Source: Betaproteobacteria bacterium (GTDB lineage: Bacteria; Pseudomonadota; Gammaproteobacteria; Burkholderiales; Casimicrobiaceae). Taken from it: a stretch of DNA of 64,000 bases. Below, in pieces: positions 34,077-42,958 of this stretch; within the stretch, counting starts at the first letter, position 1; each line of letters opens with the position of its first letter. Location of the stretch: contig JADJWJ010000016.1 in the NCBI GenBank assembly GCA_016716425.1, positions 28,264-92,263 of the forward strand, read 5' to 3'. A model generated the notes under the pieces. The model had not been told where the DNA came from and made no database searches. It saw only the letters and a program-made list of their open reading frames with translations. Position numbers and translations under genes: made by a program.

Positions 34077-35408
34077 ATGTCGCTCGACCAACTCTCGCTG
34101 CTGTCGCGCCGCGACCTCCTGCGGACGGTGCTGCTGTTCGGGGTCGCCATCGCCGGCGCGCTGTGGATCTCGTTCCAGTTGCTCGAACCGGTGCCGCCGC
34201 GGCGGATCGTGCTCGCCTCGGGCGGGGCGACCGGCCTCTATCACCAGCACGCGGTGCGCTACCGCGAGCGGCTGGCCCGCGAGGGTGTGACCGTCGAGAT
34301 CCGCGAGACGCAGGGAGCCGGGGAGAACTACGCGCTGTTGCTCGACCCGAAGTCGGGCGTGGACATCGCGTTCCTGCAGGGCGGCATCGCGCGCTTTCCG
34401 GAGGCCGACGGGCTCGTGATGCTGGCGAGCCTCTACTACGAGCCGCTGTGGATCTTCCACCGCGGCGATGCGGAGATCACCAAGCTGCTCCAGTTGCGCG
34501 GCAAGCGGATCACGGTCGGCCTGCCGGGCAGCGGCACGCGGGCGCTGGTCGTGCCGCTGCTGGCCGCCAACGACGTGGATGCGAACGACGCGACGCTGAT
34601 CGACGCCGCCGGCGACACGTCGATCGACCTGCTGGCGGCGGGCCGGGCCGATGCGGCGTTGCTGGTCGGCGGGGCGGCGATGCCGCTGATCCAGCGCGTG
34701 CTGCGCGATCCGCGGTTCCGGCTGATGAGCTTCGCCCGCGCCGACGCCTACGAGCGGCGCTTTACGTTCCTCTCGCGGCTGACGCTGCCGGCCGGAGCGA
34801 TCGACTTCGCGCGCGACATCCCCGCGCAGCCGGTCACCTTGATCGCCACCAGGGCGATGCTCGCGGCGCGCGAGAACCTGCACCCGGCGCTCGTCGCGCT
34901 GTTGCTCGAGGCCGTGCACGACGTCCACGACGACCAGGGCTACTTCGAGAAGGCCGGCGAATTCCCGTCGACGGTCCAGGTCGACCTGCCGGTGTCGGTC
35001 GACGCCGCGCGCCATCACCGCTTCGGCCGCAGCTTCCTCTATCGCGAGTTGCCGTTCTGGGCGGCGGCGTTCGTCGAACGCACGATCATCCTGGTCGTGC
35101 CGCTGCTCGTCGTGCTGGTGCCGCTCATGAACCTGCTGCCGCAGTTCGTGCGCTGGCGCAACCGGTCGCGCGTCTATCGCTGGTACGGCGAACTCGCGCT
35201 GCTCGAGCGCGACGTCGCCGCGCAGCGGGGACCGCCACCAGCCGCGCGCTGGCTCGCCCAGCTCGACCGCATCGAGCACGCCGTGGCCGAGGTGCGGACG
35301 CCGCCGAGCTTCGCGAGCGAGGCGTACACGCTGCGCGAGCACGTGGCGATGGTGCGGCGCGCGGTGCTGGACAAGGCGGGCGCGACGGACACGATGCCGC
35401 CGGCGTGA
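34077..35408 (+). CDS. TAXI family TRAP-type solute-binding protein, membrane-anchored
   Basis: 443 residues. An N-terminal membrane anchor (about 13-35), then the TAXI domain (RIVLASGGATGLYHQHA, the GAGENYALLLDPKSGVDIAFLQGG segment, VGLPGSGTRA), then a second membrane segment (about 325-350) and a cytosolic helical tail. It has no TRAP permease next to it, and the two anchors make it unlike free periplasmic binding proteins. It may act as a receptor, not a carrier. The ligand is unknown. Confidence 0.85.
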   Translation: MSLDQLSLLSRRDLLRTVLLFGVAIAGALWISFQLLEPVPPRRIVLASGGATGLYHQHAVRYRERLAREGVTVEIRETQGAGENYALLLDPKSGVDIAFLQGGIARFPEADGLVMLASLYYEPLWIFHRGDAEITKLLQLRGKRITVGLPGSGTRALVVPLLAANDVDANDATLIDAAGDTSIDLLAAGRADAALLVGGAAMPLIQRVLRDPRFRLMSFARADAYERRFTFLSRLTLPAGAIDFARDIPAQPVTLIATRAMLAARENLHPALVALLLEAVHDVHDDQGYFEKAGEFPSTVQVDLPVSVDAARHHRFGRSFLYRELPFWAAAFVERTIILVVPLLVVLVPLMNLLPQFVRWRNRSRVYRWYGELALLERDVAAQRGPPPAARWLAQLDRIEHAVAEVRTPPSFASEAYTLREHVAMVRRAVLDKAGATDTMPPA

Positions 35409-35429
35409 CGCTAACGCGCGGACGGCGGG

Positions 35430-36647
35430 TCAGGCGGCGTGTCGCTGCGCCGTCGTTGTCGTGTCCGCCGCGGTGGTCCGCAGCCATTCCAGCGCCTCCC
35501 CGACGCCGTTCTTGCGGTGGGGCACGCCGGCGAGCTCCAGGCCCATCTCGACGCCGCACAGCGTGCCGCACAACATGAGGTCGTTGAAGAAGCCGAGGTG
35601 CCCGATGCGGAACACGCGGCCGGCGAGCCGGGACAGACCCGTTCCGAGCGACATGTCGAACTGCGCGAGCACCGTGCGGCGGAACGCGTCGGCGTCGTGG
35701 CCGTCGGGCATCAGCACGGCGGTCAGCGATCCGCTGTATTCGGTCGGGTTCCGGCACAGGATCTCGAGCCCCCACCCGCGCACTGCCCGGCGCGCGGCCT
35801 CGGCGTGCCGCGCGTGGCGCGCGAACACGTTCGGCAGGCCCTCCTCGCGCAGCATCGCGAGGGCTTCGTGCAGCCCGTAGAGCAGGTTCGTGGCGGGCGT
35901 GGACGGGAAGTAGCCCTGACGGTTCTGCGCGATCGCCTCGTCCCACCGCCAGTACGCGCGCGGGAGCTTCGCCGACCTGCTCGCGGCAAGCGCCTTGGCG
36001 CCGACCGCGTTGAACGACAGGCCCGGCGGCAGCATCAGGCCCTTCTGCGAGCCGGCGACGGTGACGTCCACGCCCCACTCGTCGTGCCGGTAGTCGATCG
36101 ACGCCAGCGACGAGATCGTGTCCACCATGAGCAGCGCCGGATGCGCTGCGCGGTCGATCGCCTCGCGGATCGGCGGGATGCGCGTGGTCACGCCGGTCGA
36201 CGTCTCGTTGTGGACGACCATGACGGCCTTGAACGCGTGCGCGCGGTCTTCCGCCAGGCGCGACTCCACGACCGCCGGGTCGACGCCGCTGCGCCAGTCT
36301 CCCGGCACGAAGTCGACGGCAAGGCCCAGCCTCTCGGCCAGCGTGCGCCACAACGTGGCGAAGTGCCCGGTCTCGAACATCAGCACGCGGTCGCCGGGCG
36401 ACAGCGTGTTGACGAGCGCCGCCTCCCACGCGCCGGTGCCCGAGGCCGGGTAGATCACCACCGGGCCGGTCGTGCGGAAGACGTCCTGCAGACCGGCGAG
36501 GATCTCCAGCGTCAACCGCGCGAACTCGGGCCCGCGGTGGTCGATCGTCGGCTGGTCGATCGCGCGCAGGATCCGGTCGGGCACGTTGGTCGGCCCGGGA
36601 ATCTGCAGGAAGTGGCGGCCGGACGGATGCGAATCGAGCTGGAACAA
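35430..36647 (-). CDS. serine-glyoxylate-type class V aminotransferase
   Basis: 405 residues. It begins with the family-typical SHPSGRHFLQIPGPTNVPDR, has PASGTGAWEAAL and HNETSTGV, and the PLP lysine is K202 in GSQKGLMLPPG. I choose the TTG at 36647 because GGAGG lies exactly seven bases upstream and the resulting N terminus matches the family; ATGs at 36686 and 36707 would add residues without a ribosome site. Likely reaction: amino transfer from serine or alanine to glyoxylate. It is divergent from the GntR regulator, with shared GGTATAC sites. Confidence 0.9.
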   Translation of the reverse strand: MFQLDSHPSGRHFLQIPGPTNVPDRILRAIDQPTIDHRGPEFARLTLEILAGLQDVFRTTGPVVIYPASGTGAWEAALVNTLSPGDRVLMFETGHFATLWRTLAERLGLAVDFVPGDWRSGVDPAVVESRLAEDRAHAFKAVMVVHNETSTGVTTRIPPIREAIDRAAHPALLMVDTISSLASIDYRHDEWGVDVTVAGSQKGLMLPPGLSFNAVGAKALAASRSAKLPRAYWRWDEAIAQNRQGYFPSTPATNLLYGLHEALAMLREEGLPNVFARHARHAEAARRAVRGWGLEILCRNPTEYSGSLTAVLMPDGHDADAFRRTVLAQFDMSLGTGLSRLAGRVFRIGHLGFFNDLMLCGTLCGVEMGLELAGVPHRKNGVGEALEWLRTTAADTTTTAQRHAA

Positions 36648-36695
36648 GGCAATGCCTCCGGCGCGGGACGCGAAGCTCGGCAGCATTCTGCCGGG

Positions 36696-36781
36696 ATTGG
36701 TATACAAACGGTATCATAGCGGCAATCCACCCGCGGCACTAGCAGGCTTTCGCCTTCTGCGCTGCACGCGGACGGTATACC
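36696..36781. promoter_or_regulatory. GGTATAC sites between divergent aminotransferase and GntR genes
   Basis: ATTGGTATACAAA (36696-36708) and CGGTATACCAG (36773-36783, core GGTATACC a perfect palindrome), with a weaker CGGTATCAT between them. FCD-type GntR regulators commonly bind GTATAC-centred palindromes, so these are likely operators for the adjacent GntR protein, controlling itself and the divergent aminotransferase. Confidence 0.5.
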
Positions 36782-36786
36782 AGAAC

Positions 36787-37536
36787 ATGGCGACGAACAT
36801 TGACGCGCCGCGCGCCGGCGACGCGCTCGCGGCCGACGGCGAGGCAGGACGCCCCGACGTCGCGAACGGTCGCGCCCCGTCGTCGACGCTCCCCGCGGCG
36901 GTGGCCGAGCGCCTGCGCGTGCTCATCACGGAGGGCGTGTTCGGTCCGGGTGCGCGGCTGAACGAGCGTGCGCTCGGCGAATCGCTCGGCGTGTCGCGCA
37001 CGCCGTTGCGCGAGGCGTTCCGGCTGCTCGCGGCCGACGGCCTCGTCATCCTCGCGCCCAACCGCGGCGCGCAGGTCGTCGCGCTGTCGCAGAGCGATAT
37101 CCGCGAGAGCTTCGAGCTCATGGCGGCGCTGGAGGCACTGTCGGGCGAGCTCGCGTGCCGCCGGATCGCCGCAGCCGAGGTGATGGAGATCCGGGCGTTG
37201 ACGTTCGAGATGCTGGCCTGCCACGCGCGGCGCGACCTGCCCGCGTACTACCAGCGCAACCGGGAGATCCACGACCGCATCAACCGCGCCGCCGGCAACG
37301 CGCTGCTGCGGCAGACGTACGCGTCGCACAACCTGCGCATCCAGAACCTGCGTTTCCGCTCGAACTTCGACGACGAGAAATGGAACCGCGCGGCCGCCGA
37401 GCACGCGCGGATGGTGGCACTGCTCGAGGCGCGCGACGCCGCGGGACTCGCCGACCTCATGCGCCGCCACCTGTGGCAGAAGGGCGAGGCGGTGCTGGAG
37501 GCGCTGCGCGCGGACCCCGGCGCGCCGCAGCGATGA
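36787..37536 (+). CDS. GntR family regulator with FCD domain
   Basis: 249 residues. Winged helix at about 40-105 (LRVLITEGVFGPGARLNERALGE, VSRTPLREAFRLLAADGLV) and an FCD ligand domain to about 240 (ESFELMAALEALSGELACRR, REIHDRINRAAGN with metal-binding His, and NRAAAEHARMVALLEARDA). The ATG at 36787 lacks a strong ribosome site and lies just after a GGTATACC palindrome. Its stop overlaps the start of the dehydrogenase (ATGA). It probably responds to a 2-hydroxy acid or related carboxylate. Confidence 0.9.
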   Translation: MATNIDAPRAGDALAADGEAGRPDVANGRAPSSTLPAAVAERLRVLITEGVFGPGARLNERALGESLGVSRTPLREAFRLLAADGLVILAPNRGAQVVALSQSDIRESFELMAALEALSGELACRRIAAAEVMEIRALTFEMLACHARRDLPAYYQRNREIHDRINRAAGNALLRQTYASHNLRIQNLRFRSNFDDEKWNRAAAEHARMVALLEARDAAGLADLMRRHLWQKGEAVLEALRADPGAPQR

Positions 37537-40500
37537 ACGCGCCCGACGCTGCTCCGCTCGTGGTCGCGCCGTTGCGCGGCGACGGCGAACTCGGCCGCCG
37601 GCTGCGCACGGCGGTCGCCGGCGACGTCCTGTTCGACGCGGCGTCGCGCGGGCGTTACGCGACCGACGCGTCGATCTACCAGGTGGAGCCGGTCGGCGTG
37701 CTGGTACCGAAGTCCGACGCCGACGTGCGCGCGGCCTTCGACGTCTGCCGCGAACTGCGCGTGCCGCTGCTGCCGCGCGGGGCCGGCAGCTCGCAGTGCG
37801 GGCAGGCGGTCGGTGCGGCGCTCGTCGTCGACCACAGCAAGCACCTGAACCGGGTGACGGCCTTCGACGCCGACGCGCGGACGGTGACGGTGGAGCCGGG
37901 CATCGTGCTCGACGCGCTGAACGCGTGGCTGCAGCCGCACGGGCTCTGGTTCCCGGTCGACGTCAGCACGTCGGCGCAATGCACGCTGGGTGGCATGGCC
38001 GGCAACAACTCGTGCGGCTCGCGGTCGATCGCCTACGGCAACATGGTGCACAACGTCGTCGCCATCGACGCGCTGCTTGCCGACGGCACCGGCGCGCGGT
38101 TCGGCCCGGAGGCCGCGATGGACGGAGCGCCGGCGCGCGTGCGCGCGCTGTGCGAGTCGCTGCGGGCGATCGGTGCCCGCGAGCGCGACGAAATCGCGAT
38201 CCGGGTGCCCAGGGTGCTGCGCCGGGTCGGCGGCTACAACCTCGACGTCTTCCATCCGATGAGCGAGCGGCCGTACACGGCCGATGGCAGCGTGAACTAC
38301 GCGCATCTGCTGGTCGGCAGCGAAGGCACGCTGGCGTGGACGCGCGCAATCACGCTGGCGCTGGCGCCGCTGCCGACGCACCGTACGCTGGGTGTGGTCA
38401 ACTTCCCGACGCTCTACCGCGCGATGGAGTGCGCGCGCCACATCGTCGGCCTCGCCCCGTCGGCGGTCGAACTGGTCGACCGCACGATGATCGACCTCGC
38501 GCGCGGCAACCCCGCGTTCCGGCCGGTGATCGAGGCCGCGCTCATCGGGCGGCCGGGCGCGATCCTGCTCACCGAGTTCACCGGCGACGACGGGCAGGCG
38601 CCGCGCCGGAGGCTCGCCGACCTGGTCGCGCTGATGGGCGACCTCGGGCTCCCCGGCAGCGTGGTGCCGATGACCGACGCGGGCGCGCAGAAGGCGCTGT
38701 GGGACGTGCGCAAGGCCGGCCTCAACATCATGATGAGCATGAAGGGCGACGGCAAGCCGGTGTCGTTCATCGAGGACTGCGCGGTTCCGCTGCCGCACCT
38801 TGCCGAGTACGTCGAGCGGCTGACCGCGGTCTTCGCGAAGCACGGCACGCGCGGCACGTGGTACGCCCACGCGTCGGTCGGCACGCTGCACGTGCGGCCG
38901 ATCCTCGACATGCGCCGCGACGGCGCGGCGAAGATGCGCGCGATCGCCGAGGAGGCGAGCGCGCTGGTGCGCGCGTACAAGGGCGCGTTCTCCGGCGAGC
39001 ACGGCGACGGCCTCGTGCGCAGCGAATGGGTCGGCTGGCAGTTCGGGCCGCGGCTCACCCGCGCCTTCGAGGAGGTGAAGGCGCTGTTCGACCCGGACGG
39101 CCTCATGAACCCGGGCAAGATCGTGCGCGCGACGCGGATGGACGACGCCACGCTGTTCCGCTATCCGCCCGGCTACCGGACCTTGCCCGTGGCGACCGCG
39201 CTCGACTGGTCGGCGTGGAACGTGCACGCGGATCCCGTCACCGAGCAGCTCACGGCGCCGGGCACCGGCGGCGACCCCGCGGGCGGCTTCGGCAAGGCCG
39301 TCGAGATGTGCAACAACAACGGCCACTGCCGCAAGTTCGACGCCGGCACGATGTGCCCGAGCTTCCGCGTCACGCGCGACGAGGTGCACTCGACGCGCGG
39401 CCGGGCGAACACGCTGCGGCTCGCCCTGTCGGGCCGGCTGGGGCCCGACTTCGCGTCGCCGGACGTGCGCGATGCGCTCGACCTGTGCGTTGGCTGCAAG
39501 GGCTGCCGCCGCGAGTGCCCGACCGGCGTCGACATGGCGAAGATGAAGATCGAGTTCCGCCACCAGTGGCAGCGGGCGCACGGGCTCGCGTTCGCCGAGC
39601 GCGCGGTCGCGTACCTGCCGCGCTGGGCGCCGTGGGCGGCTCGGCTGCCCTGGCTGCCCAACCTGCGCGATGCGGTGCCCGGGCTCGCGCGCCTGACCGA
39701 ACGCTGGTCGGGCCTGTCCGCGCGCCGCACGCTGCCGCGCTGGCGGCGCGACACGTTCGAACGCGGGCGGCCGCTCACGGCCGCGGCAGGCGACGCGGCG
39801 GACGTCGTGCTGTTCGTCGACACGTTCTCGCACTACTTCGAGCCGGAAAACGCGCACGCGGCGCTGGCGGTGCTGCGCGCCGCCGGCTATCGCGTCGCGA
39901 TCGCGCGCGCCGCGGGCGGCGACCGGGAGCCTTCGCGCCCGCTCTGCTGCGGCCGGACCTTTCTCGCCGCGGGCCTCGTGGACGAGGCGAGACACGAGGC
40001 GCGCCGCGTCGTGGCCGCGCTCGCGCCGCACGTCGCGCGCGGTGCGGCGGTCGTCGGCCTGGAGCCGTCGTGCCTGCTGTCGCTGCGCGACGAGTTCCTG
40101 ATGCTGGGACTCGCCGACGACGCGCGCCGGCTCGCCGAGCGCGCCTTCCTGATCGAGGAGTTTCTCGCGCGCGAGCAGCGGGCGGGGCGGCTCGTGTTGC
40201 CCCTCGTCGCATTGCCGGAGAAACGTGCGCTGCTGCATGGCCACTGCCACCAGAAGGCGTTCGACGCGGTCGCGCCGGCGGTGACCGTGCTGCAGCTGAT
40301 CCCGGAACTCGCGGTCGAACTCGTCGAGTCGAGCTGCTGCGGCATGGCCGGGAGCTTTGGCTACGAGGCCGCGCACCACGACGTGTCGCTGCGGATGGCC
40401 GAGCTGTCGCTGCTGCCGGCCGTGCGCGGCGCCGATGCCGGCACGCTGATCGTCGCCGACGGCACGAGCTGCCGCCACCAGATCGCCGACGGCACGCGCG

Positions 40501-40568
40501 CGAGCGGCGCACGCCAGGCAGTCCACGTGGTGCGCGTGCTGGAGCGGGCGCTCCGGCGCACCGGTTAA
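37533..40568 (+). CDS. ydiJ: FAD/Fe-S D-2-hydroxyglutarate-type dehydrogenase (YdiJ-like)
   Basis: 1011 residues, close to the 1018 of E. coli YdiJ and with the same order. The FAD-binding domain has VPLLPRGAGSSQCGQAVG and GMAGNNSCGSRSIAYG. The FAD-oxidase C domain has FSGEHGDGLVRSEW. An Fe-S region follows (CNNNGHCRKF; LCVGCKGCRRECPTGVDMAK), then two CCG motifs (LCCGRTF, SSCCGMAG) at the C terminus. It oxidises a D-2-hydroxy acid and passes electrons through the Fe-S clusters, probably to quinone. Substrate choice (2-hydroxyglutarate or glycolate/lactate) is inferred. Confidence 0.9.
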   Translation: MNAPDAAPLVVAPLRGDGELGRRLRTAVAGDVLFDAASRGRYATDASIYQVEPVGVLVPKSDADVRAAFDVCRELRVPLLPRGAGSSQCGQAVGAALVVDHSKHLNRVTAFDADARTVTVEPGIVLDALNAWLQPHGLWFPVDVSTSAQCTLGGMAGNNSCGSRSIAYGNMVHNVVAIDALLADGTGARFGPEAAMDGAPARVRALCESLRAIGARERDEIAIRVPRVLRRVGGYNLDVFHPMSERPYTADGSVNYAHLLVGSEGTLAWTRAITLALAPLPTHRTLGVVNFPTLYRAMECARHIVGLAPSAVELVDRTMIDLARGNPAFRPVIEAALIGRPGAILLTEFTGDDGQAPRRRLADLVALMGDLGLPGSVVPMTDAGAQKALWDVRKAGLNIMMSMKGDGKPVSFIEDCAVPLPHLAEYVERLTAVFAKHGTRGTWYAHASVGTLHVRPILDMRRDGAAKMRAIAEEASALVRAYKGAFSGEHGDGLVRSEWVGWQFGPRLTRAFEEVKALFDPDGLMNPGKIVRATRMDDATLFRYPPGYRTLPVATALDWSAWNVHADPVTEQLTAPGTGGDPAGGFGKAVEMCNNNGHCRKFDAGTMCPSFRVTRDEVHSTRGRANTLRLALSGRLGPDFASPDVRDALDLCVGCKGCRRECPTGVDMAKMKIEFRHQWQRAHGLAFAERAVAYLPRWAPWAARLPWLPNLRDAVPGLARLTERWSGLSARRTLPRWRRDTFERGRPLTAAAGDAADVVLFVDTFSHYFEPENAHAALAVLRAAGYRVAIARAAGGDREPSRPLCCGRTFLAAGLVDEARHEARRVVAALAPHVARGAAVVGLEPSCLLSLRDEFLMLGLADDARRLAERAFLIEEFLAREQRAGRLVLPLVALPEKRALLHGHCHQKAFDAVAPAVTVLQLIPELAVELVESSCCGMAGSFGYEAAHHDVSLRMAELSLLPAVRGADAGTLIVADGTSCRHQIADGTRASGARQAVHVVRVLERALRRTG

Positions 40569-40617
40569 GATGGCGGCACGCGCCGCGGATTTCCGGCGCG
40601 CGCCTGGCGGAGCATCC

Positions 40618-41061
40618 ATGTACAGGAACATCCTGGTCCCGGTCGACGGGTCGAAGCTGTCCGAGCGCGCGGTCGCGGCGGCGATCGCGCTGGCCGCGGC
40701 GAGCGGCGGCAGCGTCGTCGCGCTGCACGTCTACGCGAAAGCGTGGGACGGGCCCTACGGCACGTTCGAGATGTCGCGGGAGGTGCTGGCGGACGCGTAC
40801 GAGCAGCAGGCGCGGGCGCGGGCCGACGAGCTGTTCGATGCGGTGCGCCGAAAGGCGGAGGCCGCCGGCGTGGGATTCGCGGCGACGGCGGTCGAGAGCG
40901 ACCAAGTGTGGCGCGCGGTGATCGCCTCCGCGAAGCGCCGGAAGTGCGACATGATCTGCATGGCGTCGCACGGCCGGCGCGGGATCGCGGCGGCCCTGCT
41001 CGGCAGCGAGACGCAGAAGGTGCTCACGCACTCGCATCTTCCCGTGCTGGTCATCCGGTGA
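40618..41061 (+). CDS. universal stress protein (UspA family)
   Basis: 147 residues. Starts MYRNILVPVDGS; ATP-binding pattern GRRGIAAALLGSETQKVLTHSHLPVLVIR (G-2x-G-9x-G-S/T) at the C terminus. It has no signal peptide. The start at 40618 begins the conserved strand; longer in-frame readings extend into the leader. It lies 49 bases after the dehydrogenase gene, on its own or at the end of that transcript. Confidence 0.92.
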   Translation: MYRNILVPVDGSKLSERAVAAAIALAAASGGSVVALHVYAKAWDGPYGTFEMSREVLADAYEQQARARADELFDAVRRKAEAAGVGFAATAVESDQVWRAVIASAKRRKCDMICMASHGRRGIAAALLGSETQKVLTHSHLPVLVIR

Positions 41062-41098
41062 CGGCCGCGGGCCGCTCCGGTCCGGTTCGCCGCCGCCG

Positions 41099-42127
41099 AT
41101 GACAGGCATCGCGCTGTCGGTGCTCGACCAGTCGACCGCGGCGCAGGGCCACGGGCAGGACGAGGCGATTCGCGAGACGCTCGCGCTCGCCCGGCATTGT
41201 GACGCGCTGGGCTACCGCCGCTTCTGGGTCTCCGAGCACCACGGGAGCGACAGCATCGTCGGGTCGGCGCCGGAGGTGCTGCTGGCCGCGCTGGCCGCGA
41301 CGACGTCGGGCATCCGCGTCGGCAGCGCCGGCGTCATGCTGCCGCATTACTCTGCGCTCAAGGTGGCCGAGCAGTTCCGCGTCCTCGAGGCCATCGCGCC
41401 GGGGCGAATCGACCTGGGCGTCGGGCGCGCGCCCGGCACGGACCGCCTCACCGCGTTCGCGCTCAACCCGCACGCCAATGCCGCCGACGAGTTTCCGCAG
41501 CAAGTGCTCGACCTGCAGGCATGGGTGACCGGCGCGCCGCTGCCGGGCGACCATCCGTTTCGCGCCGTCCGCGCGCACCCGACGGGACCGACGCATCCGG
41601 CGCTGTGGATCCTCGGCAGCTCGGACTACGGTGCGCAGCTCGCCGCGCACTTCGGGCTGCCTTACGCGTTCGCGTACTTCTTCAGCGACGGGCGTGGCGT
41701 CGACGAGGCGCTGGCACTCTATCGCGCGCGCTACCGGCCGAGCGCAGCGCATCCCACGCCACAGGCGACCATCTGCGTGTGGGCACTGGCGGCGGACACC
41801 GAGGAGGAGGCGCGGCGGCAGCTCGCCACGCGCGAGCACTGGCGCGTCGGCTTCGAGCAGGGCATCCGCAACGCTCTCGTGCCGCCGGAAGTCGCGGCCG
41901 CGCATCCGTACACCGACGCGGAGCGGCGCATCGTCGACGCGCTGCGCCGCAAGGCGTTCGTCGGCACCGGCGCGCAGGTGGCGCACCGGCTCACCGACCT
42001 CGCGCGCCGGCTCGACCTCGACGAACTGGTCGTCGTCACCTGGACGCACGACCCGGCGCCGCGGCGGCGCTCGTACGAGCTGCTGGCCGAGGCGTTCGGA
42101 CTCGATCGTCGCGCCGAGCGCGTGTGA
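41099..42127 (+). CDS. LLM class flavin-dependent oxidoreductase
   Basis: 342 residues of the luciferase-like monooxygenase family, YhbW/alkanal-type subgroup. ALSVLDQS opens the first strand, FWVSEHHGSDSI is the family hallmark, VGSAGVMLPHYSALKVAEQFRVLEAIAPGRIDLGVGRAPG is strongly conserved, and WILGSSDYGAQLAAHFGLPYAFAYFF follows. It uses reduced FMN or F420-like flavin. The substrate is unknown. It begins 37 bases after the Usp gene. Confidence 0.93.
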   Translation: MTGIALSVLDQSTAAQGHGQDEAIRETLALARHCDALGYRRFWVSEHHGSDSIVGSAPEVLLAALAATTSGIRVGSAGVMLPHYSALKVAEQFRVLEAIAPGRIDLGVGRAPGTDRLTAFALNPHANAADEFPQQVLDLQAWVTGAPLPGDHPFRAVRAHPTGPTHPALWILGSSDYGAQLAAHFGLPYAFAYFFSDGRGVDEALALYRARYRPSAAHPTPQATICVWALAADTEEEARRQLATREHWRVGFEQGIRNALVPPEVAAAHPYTDAERRIVDALRRKAFVGTGAQVAHRLTDLARRLDLDELVVVTWTHDPAPRRRSYELLAEAFGLDRRAERV

Positions 42128-42226
42128 CCGCGCGATCGGACCCGCATGTGGATTTTTGGCGGCCGTTGGCATAACCTTTGCAGCTTGCGGCGAGCCATGA
42201 CCACGCCCCCTTGCCCTCGGAAGCTC

Positions 42227-42913
42227 ATGCCCCGGACGCGTCTGTGCGCGATCCTGCTGCTGACGCTGCCGTTCGCCACCGGCCTTGCCGGCGCGCAGGG
42301 CTTCAAGTTCTCCCAGCCGGACGACTCGCAGCGCCTCGAGCAGGCGGCGCGCGAGGACCGGATCGCCTACGAGCTGTCGACGCCGTGCCGCGCCGACCTC
42401 AAGGGCAAGAAAATCATGGTGGTCATCGGCGAGCAGCAGAGCAACGGCTACGTCAGCGCCAACCAGCAGAACTACGGCCCGCACTTCCAGGCGATCAACG
42501 GGCGCCTGCGCGCGCTCGGCCTGAGAACGTTCACGCCCGAGGAGATCCGGGCGCAGATCAAGCAGGCGGAGATCGACGCGTACTTCAGGAACAACCCGGA
42601 CCTCGCACTGTCGGCCGCGAAACGGCTGGGCGCGAGCTTCGTGCTGCGCGGGCTCATCACCTCCGAGGCGACGATGAACCCGATCATCGCCGTCAACCAG
42701 GTCACCGTCGGGATGGGTTTCACGCTCGCCGCGAGCAACGGCCGGATCATCTCGGACGTCGGCGCGTCGGCGGGCTCGTACGCCGGCGCCAACGTCGGGC
42801 AGATGGCGCTGACGCTGGTCGACGAGCAGGCCGACGAGGTGGTCGCGCGCCTCTACGGCGACTACTGCCGCAACGCGGGGCTCGGCACGCCGGCCCCGAA
42901 GAAGGCAAAATAG
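42227..42913 (+). CDS. secreted protein with a FlgT/CsgG-like domain, unknown function
   Basis: 228 residues with a Sec signal peptide (MPRTRLCAILLLTLPFATGLAGAQG). The mature part has KIMVVIGEQQSNGY, a helix leading to LRALGLRTFTPEEI, then AAKRLGASFVLRG and a glycine-rich hairpin ending in DEVVARLYGDYC. The strand-helix order resembles domains in FlgT, CsgG and the C-terminal part of the kinase encoded at 43952. The start is uncertain: ATG 42197 is also possible. It is the first gene of a three-gene run with the next secreted protein and the kinase. No function is known to me. Confidence 0.65.
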   Translation: MPRTRLCAILLLTLPFATGLAGAQGFKFSQPDDSQRLEQAAREDRIAYELSTPCRADLKGKKIMVVIGEQQSNGYVSANQQNYGPHFQAINGRLRALGLRTFTPEEIRAQIKQAEIDAYFRNNPDLALSAAKRLGASFVLRGLITSEATMNPIIAVNQVTVGMGFTLAASNGRIISDVGASAGSYAGANVGQMALTLVDEQADEVVARLYGDYCRNAGLGTPAPKKAK

Positions 42914-42958
42914 CGGGCCGCGCGTCGCGCGCGCCGCCATCGACCGCAGGAGATTTGC

